This document shows, one piece after another, positions 8,769 through 18,800 of a stretch of DNA of 64,000 nt. Source of the stretch: JAJDTT01 sp022827025 (GTDB taxonomy: Bacteria > Acidobacteriota > UBA6911 > RPQK01 > JAJDTT01). The DNA is taken from positions 3,162,001 through 3,226,000 of the forward strand of contig OZ241897.1 in assembly GCA_965203535.1 (NCBI GenBank), in the 5' to 3' direction. Under the pieces are notes generated by a model that made no database searches, was not told where the DNA came from, and saw only the letters and a list, made by a program, of their open reading frames with translations. The translations under genes were made by a program, and so were the position numbers. Within the stretch, counting starts at the first letter, position 1; every line of letters starts with the position of its first letter.

Positions 8769-9920
8769 ATGAGAACTCTCGGTCGGGAATTGGAGCGCCG
8801 TCTCGAGCGAATCCGCTCGTCCGGGCTCTACCGGTGCCTCGAGGACGCGTCCCCCGAGGCCGTGGACTTCTGCTCCAACGACTACCTGAACCTGTCCCGC
8901 GATCCCCGGCTGAGGACGTTCCTGATCGAACGCCTGGAAGAGGAAGCGGCATCCCGTCCCGTCTCCGCCCCCTCCTCCCGGCTGCTGCGGGGAAACACGC
9001 CGCACCACCGGCTGCTGGAAGGGAAGCTGGCCCGATTCAAGGGGACCGAAGCCGCCTTGGTCTTCCCCAGCGGCTACCAGGCCAACCTGGGTCTCCTTTC
9101 CGCCCTCATGGGCCCCCGGGACCGGGTGGTGTCGGACCGGCTCAACCATGCCAGCATCATCGACGGAATTCGCTTGAGCGGCGCGCGGAAGATCATCCAT
9201 CCTCACCGGGATCTGGAGGCGGTGCGAACCGCTCTCGCGACTCCCCATCCCCGCGGCCGAACCTTCCTGGTCACCGAGTCCCTCTTCAGCATGGACGGGG
9301 ACATCGCTCCCTTGGACCGTTACGCGGACCTGGCGGAGGAGTGGGGGGCGGACCTGATCGTGGATGACTCCCATGCCACCGGGCTCTTCGGCGACAGTCG
9401 GGGGTCGGGCCTGACGGAGCATTTCGGAATCGAGAAGCGGGCCGCGGCCATCGTCTCGGGGTGCGGCAAGGGCCTGGGCGTGGCCGGCGCGTTCGTGGCC
9501 GGCCCCCGAACCGTCATCGACTACCTGGTGAACGTTTGCCGGAGCTTCATCTTCACGACCTCCACGCCGCCGCTTCTGCTCTATGCGCTGGAGGCGGCGT
9601 TGGAGATCATCCGAAGCGGTGCGGAACGCCGGGAACGGCTTTTGGAACTCTCCCGGCGCCTGCGCGGGCAACTGAAAGCGCAGGGCCTGGACACGTTGGA
9701 CAGCGCGGGTCCCATCGTGCCGGTCATCCTGGGGGAAAACCGCCGTGCTCTCGCCGTCGCCCGACGGCTTCGGGAGCAGGGAATGGACGTGAGGGCGCTC
9801 CGTCCCCCCACGGTGCCGTCCGGGACCGCGCGGCTCCGGATCTCGGTTCACGCCAACCATACTGACGAGCAGTTGGACCGGCTTTGCCGGGTTCTGGCTG
9901 AGGCGCTGGAGGCCGTGTGA
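8769..9920 (+). CDS. bioF: 8-amino-7-oxononanoate synthase
   Basis: PLP enzyme that condenses pimeloyl-ACP (or pimeloyl-CoA) with L-alanine to 8-amino-7-oxononanoate, CO2 and CoA/ACP, the first committed step of biotin-ring assembly in the cytoplasm. It is 383 residues, the normal length. It has the substrate segment VDFCSNDYLNL, the cofactor stretch FPSGYQANLG, LNHASIIDG, the PLP-ring aspartate/histidine in LIVDDSHATG, and the lysine in VSGCGKGLGVAGAF. The Schiff-base motif has Gly-Cys-Gly where many relatives have Thr-Phe-Gly. It is first in bioF-bioD-bioA. A weak TTGACC box lies at 8716-8721, with no convincing -10. Confidence 0.95.
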   Translation: MRTLGRELERRLERIRSSGLYRCLEDASPEAVDFCSNDYLNLSRDPRLRTFLIERLEEEAASRPVSAPSSRLLRGNTPHHRLLEGKLARFKGTEAALVFPSGYQANLGLLSALMGPRDRVVSDRLNHASIIDGIRLSGARKIIHPHRDLEAVRTALATPHPRGRTFLVTESLFSMDGDIAPLDRYADLAEEWGADLIVDDSHATGLFGDSRGSGLTEHFGIEKRAAAIVSGCGKGLGVAGAFVAGPRTVIDYLVNVCRSFIFTTSTPPLLLYALEAALEIIRSGAERRERLLELSRRLRGQLKAQGLDTLDSAGPIVPVILGENRRALAVARRLREQGMDVRALRPPTVPSGTARLRISVHANHTDEQLDRLCRVLAEALEAV

Positions 9921-10612
9921 TGGAGGTGGTGGTCACGGGAACGGGGACCGAGATCGGCAAGACGGTCGTTTCCGCCGTTCTCCTGGCCCGTTGGGCCGGC
10001 CGTATGGGCGTGACCTACTGGAAACCGGTTGCCACCGGGGCGGAGGAGGGAAGCGACAGCCTGGAAGTGGCTTCCCTGGCGGGGCCGGAGGTTCGGGTTC
10101 TGAAGGAGTGTTACCGGTTTGCGCCGCCCCTCTCGCCTCACCTGGCGGCCCGCATGGCCGGAGTCGAGATCGAACCGGAACGCATCCTCTCCGCCTGCCG
10201 GCGGCATCGGGAGTCCGCGGGCGGCGGTCTTCTGGTCGTGGAGGGGATCGGGGGCCTCCTGGTGCCCCTGACCGATCGCGGGTATTTCCTGGCCGATCTG
10301 CTGGCGGCCCTTGACCTGCCCTGCCTGGTGGTCGCGTCCAGTCAACTCGGGACCATCAACCACACTCTCCTGACCCTCGAAGCGCTCCGTTCCAGGGGCC
10401 TGAGTCTGGCGGGAGTGGTCCTGAACGGTCCCTCCAACCTGGAGAACCGGCGGGCCATCGAGCGGTTCGGCCGGACCCGTGTCGTGGCGGAGTTGGAACC
10501 CCTCGATCCCCTCTCCCGGGAGACCGTCGCGCGTGCGGCATCCGAATTCGACCGGGACGGGGTGCTGGAGCGCCATCTCCTGGAGGCCCGGCCGGACGAC
10601 GGGGTGCAGTAG
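9920..10612 (+). CDS. bioD: Dethiobiotin synthetase
   Basis: ATP-dependent carboxylase that closes the ureido ring of 7,8-diaminononanoate to give dethiobiotin. It is about 230 residues, as expected. The N-terminal P-loop variant is VTGTGTEIGKTVVSA, followed by the substrate-contact segment YWKPVATG. Later, LLVVEGIGGLLVPLTD is the family signature. The ATG at 9920 shares its first base with the last base of the bioF stop (TGATG), so translation is probably coupled; a GTG one codon earlier is the alternative. It lies 16 bases before bioA. Confidence 0.93.
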   Translation: MEVVVTGTGTEIGKTVVSAVLLARWAGRMGVTYWKPVATGAEEGSDSLEVASLAGPEVRVLKECYRFAPPLSPHLAARMAGVEIEPERILSACRRHRESAGGGLLVVEGIGGLLVPLTDRGYFLADLLAALDLPCLVVASSQLGTINHTLLTLEALRSRGLSLAGVVLNGPSNLENRRAIERFGRTRVVAELEPLDPLSRETVARAASEFDRDGVLERHLLEARPDDGVQ

Positions 10613-10628
10613 GTTAGAGTAGTCGGCA

Positions 10629-11951
10629 ATGGGAGATTTCGGCGGCTGGGTGTCCCAGGATCGGAAACACGTCTGGCATCCGTTCACCCAGATGCAGACG
10701 GCGCCGCCTCCGATCCCCATCGAGCGGGCCCGGGGGATCTATCTCCACACGCATGACGGCCGTCGCCTGCTCGACGGCATCTCCTCCTGGTGGGTCAACA
10801 TCCACGGACACAACCATCCCCGTCTCAACCGCGCGTTGGAGGAACAGGCTTCGCGGCTGGGGCATGTGCTGTTCGCCGGATGCACTCACGAACCGGCGGC
10901 ACGGTTGGCCTCCGAGCTGGTCCGGCGGGCGCCGGCGGGGTTGTCCCGCGTCTTCTTCTCGGACAACGGATCCACCTCGGTGGAGGTGGCTTTGAAGATG
11001 TCCTACCAGTACTGGAAGAACCGCGGCGAGACCCGGGACCTCTTCATCTCTCTGAGACATGCCTACCATGGCGACACCCTGGGGGCCATGGGGGTGGGGG
11101 GAGTGGATGCCTTCCACGCCCAGTTCGCGGACCTCCTGGTTCAGCAGCTCCAGACTCACTCTCCCACCTGCCGGACCTGTCCCGTGGGACAGACCCGCGC
11201 CACGTGTCACATCGAGTGCAGCGGCCGGCTCGAGGACCTCCTGCGGGAATCGGGTCACCGGGTGGCGGCGGTCATCGTGGAGCCCATGGTTCAGGGCGCC
11301 GGAGGAATGATCATCTGGCCGGTGGAGTTCCTGAACCTGGTCCGGGAGCTGACCCGCCGTCACGGGACGCTGCTCATCGCCGACGAGGTCTTCACCGGCT
11401 TCGGCCGGACCGGAAAGATGTTCGCCTGCGAGCATGGCCCGGTGACGCCCGACCTCATGTGCCTCTCCAAGGCGCTCACCGGTGGATACCTTCCCCTCGC
11501 CGCCACCTTGGTGACCGAGCCCCTGTACCAGGCGTTCCTCAGCGAGGACCGGGGGCGGGGGTTTCTGCACGGACACTCCTATACCGCGAACCCGCTGGGG
11601 TGCGCCGTCGCCCTGGAAAGCCTGGCCCTGTTCGATGAGGAAGAACGGCTGGAGCGAGTGGCTCGATTGGAAGAGCTCTTCTCGGAGCGCCTGGCCCGCA
11701 TCGCCCGGCTGGCTGGAGTGGCGGAGGTTCGCGGGATTGGAGGGCTGGCGGTGGTGGAGTTGGAAGCCGAGGGAGAGGCGGGCTACCTCGATTCTCGAAC
11801 TCCCCGGTTGATCCAAGCCTTTCTGGAGAAAGGTCTTCTGCTGCGTCCTCTGGGGAACGTCCTCTATTTCCTGCCCCCTTACGTCATCGAGGATCAGGAG
11901 GCCCACCTGGCCTTCGACGTCATCGAGGAGGTCCTCGCCTCCGTCGTCTGA
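10629..11951 (+). CDS. bioA: Adenosylmethionine-8-amino-7-oxononanoate aminotransferase
   Basis: PLP enzyme transferring the amino group of S-adenosylmethionine to 8-amino-7-oxononanoate, giving 7,8-diaminononanoate; it acts between BioF and BioD. It is 440 residues. It shows the opening HVWHPFTQM, GISSWWVNIHGHNHP, the cofactor segment FFSDNGSTSVE and RHAYHGDTLGAM. The PLP aspartate is in LLIADEVFTGFGRTG and the Schiff-base lysine in CLSKALTGGYLPLAA. A cysteine-rich loop (CRTC then CHIEC near residues 181-198) is an insertion seen in some BioA lineages and could bind metal. bioB is not in the window. Confidence 0.95.
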   Translation: MGDFGGWVSQDRKHVWHPFTQMQTAPPPIPIERARGIYLHTHDGRRLLDGISSWWVNIHGHNHPRLNRALEEQASRLGHVLFAGCTHEPAARLASELVRRAPAGLSRVFFSDNGSTSVEVALKMSYQYWKNRGETRDLFISLRHAYHGDTLGAMGVGGVDAFHAQFADLLVQQLQTHSPTCRTCPVGQTRATCHIECSGRLEDLLRESGHRVAAVIVEPMVQGAGGMIIWPVEFLNLVRELTRRHGTLLIADEVFTGFGRTGKMFACEHGPVTPDLMCLSKALTGGYLPLAATLVTEPLYQAFLSEDRGRGFLHGHSYTANPLGCAVALESLALFDEEERLERVARLEELFSERLARIARLAGVAEVRGIGGLAVVELEAEGEAGYLDSRTPRLIQAFLEKGLLLRPLGNVLYFLPPYVIEDQEAHLAFDVIEEVLASVV

Positions 11952-12061
11952 GGATCCCGGTTGCCGTCCGCCGCCGGAACGTTCAGGCTGTGGGAAAACG
12001 ACCTTCCACGGCGTACGAGGCAAAGGAGCGCCGCAACAATGAAAACCTGCGCTGATAGGGG

Positions 12062-12796
12062 TTATCGCTGCGGGAGCGGCTCGGTGTGGGGCGGATTCCA
12101 CAGACACTTGGGAAGGTTGGACGACTGAGGGGGTTCCCTGAACAGCAGGACCTTGACCGCGGTTCGCTGCCGGGCACGAGTCACCCACCGCTCCAGCTCC
12201 TGGTTGGTTTTTCGGAGCCCCACGATCTCCTGAATCTGATTTTGCAACAGTTCCAGGGGCGGAGCCGGGCCTCCCCTGACAGTCGGAAGGAATGTCTCCT
12301 GGTAGTAGGTTTCGATATCCTGGGGCAGAACGATGGCGAACGGCTGGATGCGAACTCGAACGAACTTCTGAACGGCCAGTTGCCGCCGGATCATGGCGTG
12401 CAGACTCGCTGGGCTCATCCCCATGGACCGGAGTTTCTCCTGAAACAGTCCCTCGGACCGGAAACGCTGCTTGTAGACTTCCACGCGAGCTTCAATCTCT
12501 GCTTGCAGAATCTCAGCGCCGGGGGTGTTCCGTGCCTCCCTGGCAATCAGGGTTTCCTCGATCAACTGGTTCAACGCCGCAGAATAGGCCGACTTTCTCC
12601 GGGCGGGGTCCGGCGGCAGGGTTTGCCCCCGGAACTGAATCAGCCAGCGTACGTCGGAGAGGGTGATGACCTCGCCACCCACCAGAGCAGCCACTCGGTC
12701 CGTGATCTCCGCATGAGCGGGATTCAGTCCGGAGATGGAGCAAAAGAGAGCCATCCCGGCCACGGTCAGAATTGGATGCCGGCTCCGGTGACGCAT
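12062..12796 (-). CDS. SurA-like periplasmic chaperone, N-terminal domain only
   Basis: A 244-residue exported protein. After a signal peptide (GMALFCSISGLNPAHA) comes the SurA N-terminal segment ITDRVAALVGGEVITLSDV, then the helical chaperone region LNQLIEETLIAREA. Full SurA proteins carry one or two parvulin peptidyl-prolyl isomerase domains; none is evident here, so this is a chaperone-only form. It follows bamA by 23 bases on the same strand, which suits a role in carrying outer-membrane proteins to the Bam machine. The precise family name is uncertain; the SurA-like N-domain is the firm part. Confidence 0.75.
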   Translation of the reverse strand: MRHRSRHPILTVAGMALFCSISGLNPAHAEITDRVAALVGGEVITLSDVRWLIQFRGQTLPPDPARRKSAYSAALNQLIEETLIAREARNTPGAEILQAEIEARVEVYKQRFRSEGLFQEKLRSMGMSPASLHAMIRRQLAVQKFVRVRIQPFAIVLPQDIETYYQETFLPTVRGGPAPPLELLQNQIQEIVGLRKTNQELERWVTRARQRTAVKVLLFREPPQSSNLPKCLWNPPHTEPLPQR

Positions 12797-12819
12797 GGCG
12801 ATCTGAGAAACGCAGATTC

Positions 12820-15696
12820 CTAGAACGACGGTCCCAGTATGAAGTGAAAGTTCCAGTGCTTGAATCCCGCCACCTCCGGTGGACGGGGATTGTATCCCGC
12901 ATCGAAGCGGATCGGTCCCAAAGGCGTGTTGGCCTGAATTCCCAGGCCTACAGCATGTGTCAGGTTGGACGGAAGATCTCCGAAAGTACGGAGAACGTTG
13001 CCGCCGTCGTAGAACAGCGCGCCCGTGAAGAAGGCCATCAGTGGAAACCTGAGTTCCAGGTTTGCAATCAAGAGAGCGTTGCCGCCCAGCGGTACGGGCC
13101 GGCCGGCCGGGTCCGGCTCCCCACGATGGTTCACGAGCACGATCTCGTCCGTCTCGGGATGGCGAAGAAGCGGCCCGGCGAGCTCCCGGGGCAGACCCCG
13201 CAGGGTGGTTGATCCACCGGAGAAGAATCGCTCGCTCAAGGGGACCGGGTTGGACATCTCATCTGCGCCGGCGAGTCCGTATACACCGATCCAACCCAGT
13301 CGGAGGGAGGAAGCCAGAATCAGATCGGGAAGGAGCTGCTGGTAGTACTGGCCCTGAACCAGCGCGCGGAAAAAGTTCGCGTCCGAACCGATTGCCTGGA
13401 GAGAGAGTTTGGTGTCTCCAGTCAGAAAGAAGCCCTGCGTGGCGTTGGTCGGGTCGTCCCGCGACTCGTTCAGATATGACAGCGCAAAGCTGGACAGCCG
13501 CAGCCGGTCCTGCTCGCGGAAGAACTGCAGGGGGACGTCCAGATCCTCGGGAAGCGTGATCTGCACGGATTCGAAGTTGTAGCGAAAGAACATGGACTCG
13601 CGCCGGCTCAACGGCCGTTCCGTTTGGGTCGAGAAAATGACACGAAATTCGTCGAAGGGTTTCCCCCGGGGAGCCCGGATGTCCCCTTCGGTGTGCGTGG
13701 TCAGGGCTCTTTCGTTGTTCGCCGCCAGGGAGGTGACCGTCGGGAGCTTGCGTCCGAAGAAACGGGACGCGCTGTACGACAAGTTGGCGCGTTGCCATTT
13801 GGAGCCGGCCCGCAAACCAAGAGCCAGAGTCTCGGCTCTTCCCAGGAAGTTGCCGTTACGGATGCCGAGCGTGCCGCGCGGTCCCTCGGACGAGGCATAG
13901 CCGCCGCCGTAGGAGAGCGTATATTTCCTGGCCTCCTCCACCTGGATCACCATGTTGCGGCGAAGCGGGTCGACGAAGGACGGAACCTCCCGAATCTCCA
14001 CGCGGCTGAAAACGGCCAGGTCGTACAGGTCGCTTTCGGTGGCCAGAATCTGAGTCAGTGACGCCGGATCTCCGGGCGTAATGGAGATTTCCTTTCGAAC
14101 CACACTCTCTTTCGTGCTCAGATTCCCGAAGAGCACGACCACGTCAGTGTAGTGCCGGGGGCCTTCTTCGATGAAATAGACGATGTGGGCCGCGCCAACC
14201 TCGGGAAACGAGGTCTGAAAGCGGCAATTCACCTGCCGGTAGCCCAGATCTTCGTACGCAGCCAACAGATTGGCTCGATCCCGGGTCAGATTTTCAAAAG
14301 CAAACGGAGTCCCCGGCCGGCCTTCGAGCTGGTTCTCCAGAACCGTCCGGTTCAGCTCCTCGTTGCCGACAAACCGAACGTCCCGGATGAAATACCTTCC
14401 GCCCTCCCGGATCTTATAGGTCAGCATCAGGTTGTTGCCGGGTGGATTCGTTGCCACCAGTTCGTAGCTGACCTCTACATCCCTGAATCCTCTTTTCCGG
14501 TAGTAGGCTTCAATAGCACGCACGTCATCCTGGGCCATCCGATCGGTAAACCGCCCTCTGCGAAACATCCCGCTTTTCCTGACGCGGACGATTCCGAGCA
14601 GGGATTCGTCTTCCACAAATTCATTGCCTTCGAAAAGAACGCTGCGGATCCTGAATCGCGCACCTCTCTCGATCCTGAACACGATTGCATTCGACTCGGC
14701 GCCGTCTCGCCGCTCCAGCTCAACTCGGGCCAGGAAGTCGCCGCGGCGCTGATAGATTTCCCGGATTTCCGCCGTAGTGGCTTCCAGGAGGTTCTCCAGT
14801 AGTCCCTTCTGGCTGAAGATGGGAAGAGCAGCGAGCGTTTCCTGATCCAGGTCGATACCCTCGAATTCGATCACGTTGCGGTTGCCCGGTCGAATCCGCA
14901 GCCGCAGCGATACCGTATTGTCGGTCCGGTCGTATTGCAGGTTCTCGTGGACGCTTGCAGCCGCGAAACCCTGCCGGGCCAGGTCCCTTTCCACCCGGCG
15001 TATGTCTTCGTCAAGTTGACTCCTGGAGAAAACCGAACCTCTCGCGCTCACCAGCGAACCTTGTACGCTCGCCAGGTCCACGTCCCCGGGGGCTTCGATC
15101 TCGAGTTCCTTCATCCGGGCCAACTGGCCGGCGATGATCCGGAATGTCAATGTGACACTTGCCTCGTCATGATCGATCTCGAATCGGGGCTCGACCACCG
15201 CCTGGTGGAATCCGTTCCTCCGGTAGAATCTCCTCAACCTGACGAGGGTCTCCTCGAGGCTGGCATCAGAGTACGGTTCGCCGGATTTCAAGACCAACTG
15301 TCGGCGGAGTCGCCTCCTGTCGATTTCGGCCTGGCCGGTGAATCGGATCTGATCCATCAGAAATCTTCGTACCAGGAACACCGTGACCGACACCGCGTCG
15401 TTTGCCGATTCCCGAACGTCGATCTGAACATCGTGAAAGATCCCTGTGGAGTAGAGTCGACGCAGCGTGGCCTGAGCCCGGGAACTCGTATAGGGTTCCC
15501 CTTCACGAATTGCGGCCAACTTGAACAAGTCCGCTTCGGAAATTCTGGTCAACCGGCCATCCGCTCGAATTTCCAAGCGACGGACCATCTTTCCTTCGAA
15601 TTGCAAATCGGCCCGCACCTCAACCGGCAGGAACAGCAGGAGAGACAGGCCGATCATGGCTCCTAGTTTGCCGAAACGAATGGGGAAGCGATCCAC
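12820..15696 (-). CDS. bamA: Outer membrane protein assembly factor BamA (Omp85 family), seven POTRA-like domains
   Basis: A 958-residue Omp85 protein that inserts beta-barrel proteins into the outer membrane. A signal peptide (about residues 1-29) is followed by seven POTRA-like repeats at roughly 36-108, 112-186, 193-268, 273-344, 347-430, 433-508 and 514-587. Each has a lead strand such as MVRRLEIRADG or IRSVLFEGNE and an ending such as LYSTGIFHDVQI or YYRKRGFRDVEV. The barrel fills residues 592-958 and has the RG motif FFSGGSTTLRG plus a terminal phenylalanine. E. coli BamA has five POTRA domains and TamA three. Position between tamB and the surA-like gene leaves a TamA-like role possible; the POTRA number favours BamA. 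Confidence 0.9.
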   Translation of the reverse strand: MDRFPIRFGKLGAMIGLSLLLFLPVEVRADLQFEGKMVRRLEIRADGRLTRISEADLFKLAAIREGEPYTSSRAQATLRRLYSTGIFHDVQIDVRESANDAVSVTVFLVRRFLMDQIRFTGQAEIDRRRLRRQLVLKSGEPYSDASLEETLVRLRRFYRRNGFHQAVVEPRFEIDHDEASVTLTFRIIAGQLARMKELEIEAPGDVDLASVQGSLVSARGSVFSRSQLDEDIRRVERDLARQGFAAASVHENLQYDRTDNTVSLRLRIRPGNRNVIEFEGIDLDQETLAALPIFSQKGLLENLLEATTAEIREIYQRRGDFLARVELERRDGAESNAIVFRIERGARFRIRSVLFEGNEFVEDESLLGIVRVRKSGMFRRGRFTDRMAQDDVRAIEAYYRKRGFRDVEVSYELVATNPPGNNLMLTYKIREGGRYFIRDVRFVGNEELNRTVLENQLEGRPGTPFAFENLTRDRANLLAAYEDLGYRQVNCRFQTSFPEVGAAHIVYFIEEGPRHYTDVVVLFGNLSTKESVVRKEISITPGDPASLTQILATESDLYDLAVFSRVEIREVPSFVDPLRRNMVIQVEEARKYTLSYGGGYASSEGPRGTLGIRNGNFLGRAETLALGLRAGSKWQRANLSYSASRFFGRKLPTVTSLAANNERALTTHTEGDIRAPRGKPFDEFRVIFSTQTERPLSRRESMFFRYNFESVQITLPEDLDVPLQFFREQDRLRLSSFALSYLNESRDDPTNATQGFFLTGDTKLSLQAIGSDANFFRALVQGQYYQQLLPDLILASSLRLGWIGVYGLAGADEMSNPVPLSERFFSGGSTTLRGLPRELAGPLLRHPETDEIVLVNHRGEPDPAGRPVPLGGNALLIANLELRFPLMAFFTGALFYDGGNVLRTFGDLPSNLTHAVGLGIQANTPLGPIRFDAGYNPRPPEVAGFKHWNFHFILGPSF

Positions 15697-15856
15697 TGCC
15701 GTACGAACGTCCTTGTCCGGCTCTCACCCTGAAAGGTGTGAGTTATTGGTAAAAAAGGAGCAACCGGGCATCTCCCGGCCCCGGTCCGATTCCGGTTCCG
15801 ATACCTCGTCCCACTCGATCCAATCCCCAAAACCGGACCTTCCGGAGGAGGACCAG

Positions 15857-18800
15857 TTAAAATCGTTTCTTGAGCTTGAAGTCAACAGCGACGGAGCCGT
15901 CCTGTTCACGGGTGCCGAGGGCCGTGAGCCAATCCGTGACTCGATACTCGAACACGACGATCTGGCCCTGGCTGGTGTTGCCCAGATCCATGCTGTAGTT
16001 CAAGGACAGCCCCCTGCCCAATTGCTTGCCCAGCGTGACTCGGGCCCCGGGATCACGCTCACTTCCATATAAGAAGGGGTCCACGGAGAATTGGTCGAGT
16101 CCAAGGAAGCGGCTGGTTCGCGATGCCAGGGGGGCCGTCAGGCTCTTGCTCAAGACAGTGCCCGCTCCGATAGCCGCCAGGTGTCCGATTTGCGGGTGCT
16201 GTTGCCCGGAGGTTCCCAGGATCTCTTCCGGCGTCTGTCCCACGGCCAGGAGGGATAGGATCAATGGGGAGGGCAGAGGAGGGTCGGAACTGAGAGAGAG
16301 ACGCAACTGGTCGAACGAGCCCTGAATTCGGGCAGTGACCGAAAAATCTCTCGCCTGGGTCAGTGCCTCCACATTCCAGGTGGGTTGGGTGCGTCGGGGA
16401 TTGTTGAAGTGAACCATGCCCCGGGTGATTTCGTACTCATTCTGCTCGATATAAAGCCGCCCTTCGTCAACCGTGATGGTGCCCAGCATGACCGGGTCCC
16501 GCAGCGTGCCACGAACGTTCAGATGGATGCTTCCCACCGCGTCGATCAGATTGTTCCGGGCGCGCAAGCTCTGCTGTCCTTCAACCGTTACCGCCAGTTT
16601 GACATCGCGCCCTCCTGCGGGTGGGGACGCTTCGGTTTCACGGCGGGCATACAGCGACAGGATCTGGCCGACCGAGACATTTTCGGTGTAGTCGGCTGAG
16701 ACAACCCGGATCTTGCCCGAAACCAGATCCTGAAACTCGCTTCGGATCAGGTCTGCATCGACGTCCAGGATCGAAACGGTCTGCGGAGGGTAGTCTACGC
16801 GGAGTCCTTCGGCGAGTAGATGGACCTGCCAACGGGCGGGCAAAAAGCCTTCCAGGAAGATCCCCCCTTCCAAGCTGACGGGTCCGTAGGCGGTTTGAGC
16901 CGAGAAATTGTCCAGAGCAACCTGATTGGCCGTGAAGCGGAGCTGCCCCGCCACATCGAACAGAGCGGTGGGCAGATCGGGGTGGTTCAGAAGTCCCTCC
17001 TCCAATTGTGCAGAGCCGAGAATCTGCGGGTTGCCGAGGGAACCGGCGACCAGTGCCTGCAGGCGTAGCTGGCCTGCCATGGCTCCAGCCGGCAAAATAG
17101 TGTTGAATGCCGTCAGATTCACCAGGCCACTGATTTCAATACCGGAATTCTTGCTTTCGCCCGGGTCCCATCGTCCACCGATTTGCAGTTCCGTCTGTTC
17201 GCCTCCGAGGCGGAACGGTGAAACCTGCAAGCCGGGGTGGCTGTAGACGAGCTGCAAGGGACTCCGATTCCGGAGTTCATAGCCGGACAGGGAAAGTGTC
17301 AGGTCGGACAGCTCGGCCCGCACCTCCAGACGGCCAGGATCGAAGAGAGGACCGGCCACCGTCAATCGACCCGTCAGGATGCCTTCCACATCGGACGGCG
17401 CCTCCAGCGCCAGCAGGTCCAGATAAGGTTTCAGAGGCACGTCTTTCAGGTCGGCCCCGGCCTGCAAAGTGTAGGGCTCCCGGCGATCAAGTCGACCTTC
17501 CACGCGAAAAAGATTTTCGAGGAACGCGTGGGTGAAATGAAATCGGACCACTTCCTGGTCGCTCTCTGCGTGGAGCCGAACTTTTTCCAGGACCCGGTCC
17601 GCAATGACGACTCTGTCCCCCGTCAGATTCAACTGAAAATCGGGGCTCATCAAGTGTCCCTGGGCGTGAAGATCGAAATCGACCTCCCCCCGCAGGGGAA
17701 GTGCCTGCCGTATCCTTTCAACCTGGTGGAGCGAGAGCCGGGAACCGGCCAGTGAAGCCGTCCCGGTCTGGTTTTCGAGGTCCACCTCGATCTGGCCGGA
17801 CAGGTTTCCCCTTCCGAGCTTCGCCCGAAACCCATTCAAAAAAAGCCTCCGGCCGTCGAGCCGAATCTCGCTGCTCAGACGGTCAACGTGCTCCCCGTAA
17901 GCTTCCACCCCAGTGAGTGTGAGGTCTCCACTCCCCGTGAGTTCCTGGGAATCCGCCTGTGCAAGCTGCAAACGGCCGGTGGCGCGGCCCCGCAGCGGGA
18001 TCTCGCGGTCCGTCAAAGAGAGGAACCGTTCGATGGGGACGTCGTCCAACCGGAGTTCCACAGGCTCCAACCAACCAATCTCTCCAGTGGAAGGTGTGAC
18101 GCTCAATCCGCTCCGGAGGAGGAATCCCGGCCCGGCCACCCGGACATCTGTGAATTCCAGCACTTCCCCGTCGTATTCCACGTCTGTCCGAAGATCACCC
18201 GGAAGTTCCTGGCGGAGGTGAACATCCTGGATGCGCAAGGAGCCTGCGAGCCGGGGTTGGGCGGACTGCAATCTGACGCTGGCTCGGGTGGAACCCTGGA
18301 TATCGATGAACTCCCGGTTCAGGAATCGTTCCGGCAGGGCCGGGAGCGCGGCCAACCTGAGCAAGTCATTACTTTGCTCAGACCGGATGTCCAGATCAAA
18401 CCGATAGCCGCTTCGGAGACCAACGTGCCCACGGTAAGTGGTGTGACTCTCGGACGTGCGGAGAACCCCCCGTGAGAATTGTGCGGTCCCTTCTTTGAAA
18501 GCAACCCGTGAATGTCCTTCAAAGGTCACGGCAGGAAGCTCGGGTCGACCCTTTGCTGGAAAGTCTCCTCTATACGCAAGATTTCCGGTCCCATTCATCC
18601 GTCTCCACTGTAGGGCCGGCCATTGGATCTGGGCGCTCAGGTCGAAAGTGCCTCGGGCCGGCACATTCTTCGGCCCGAGCAGCGTCGCCAGGCGCTGAAA
18701 ACGGATGCGGGATCCGGTCACCTGAAACTCCGAGCGTCGTTTCGGATTCCAACTCAGGGTCCCATTCCCTTTCAGTTGGCCGCCTTCAAATCCGGTCTCA

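Noticed and set aside
8556..9860. A 434-codon minus-strand frame opposite bioF
   Set aside because: Shadow of bioF that also runs through the tRNA-Cys gene.
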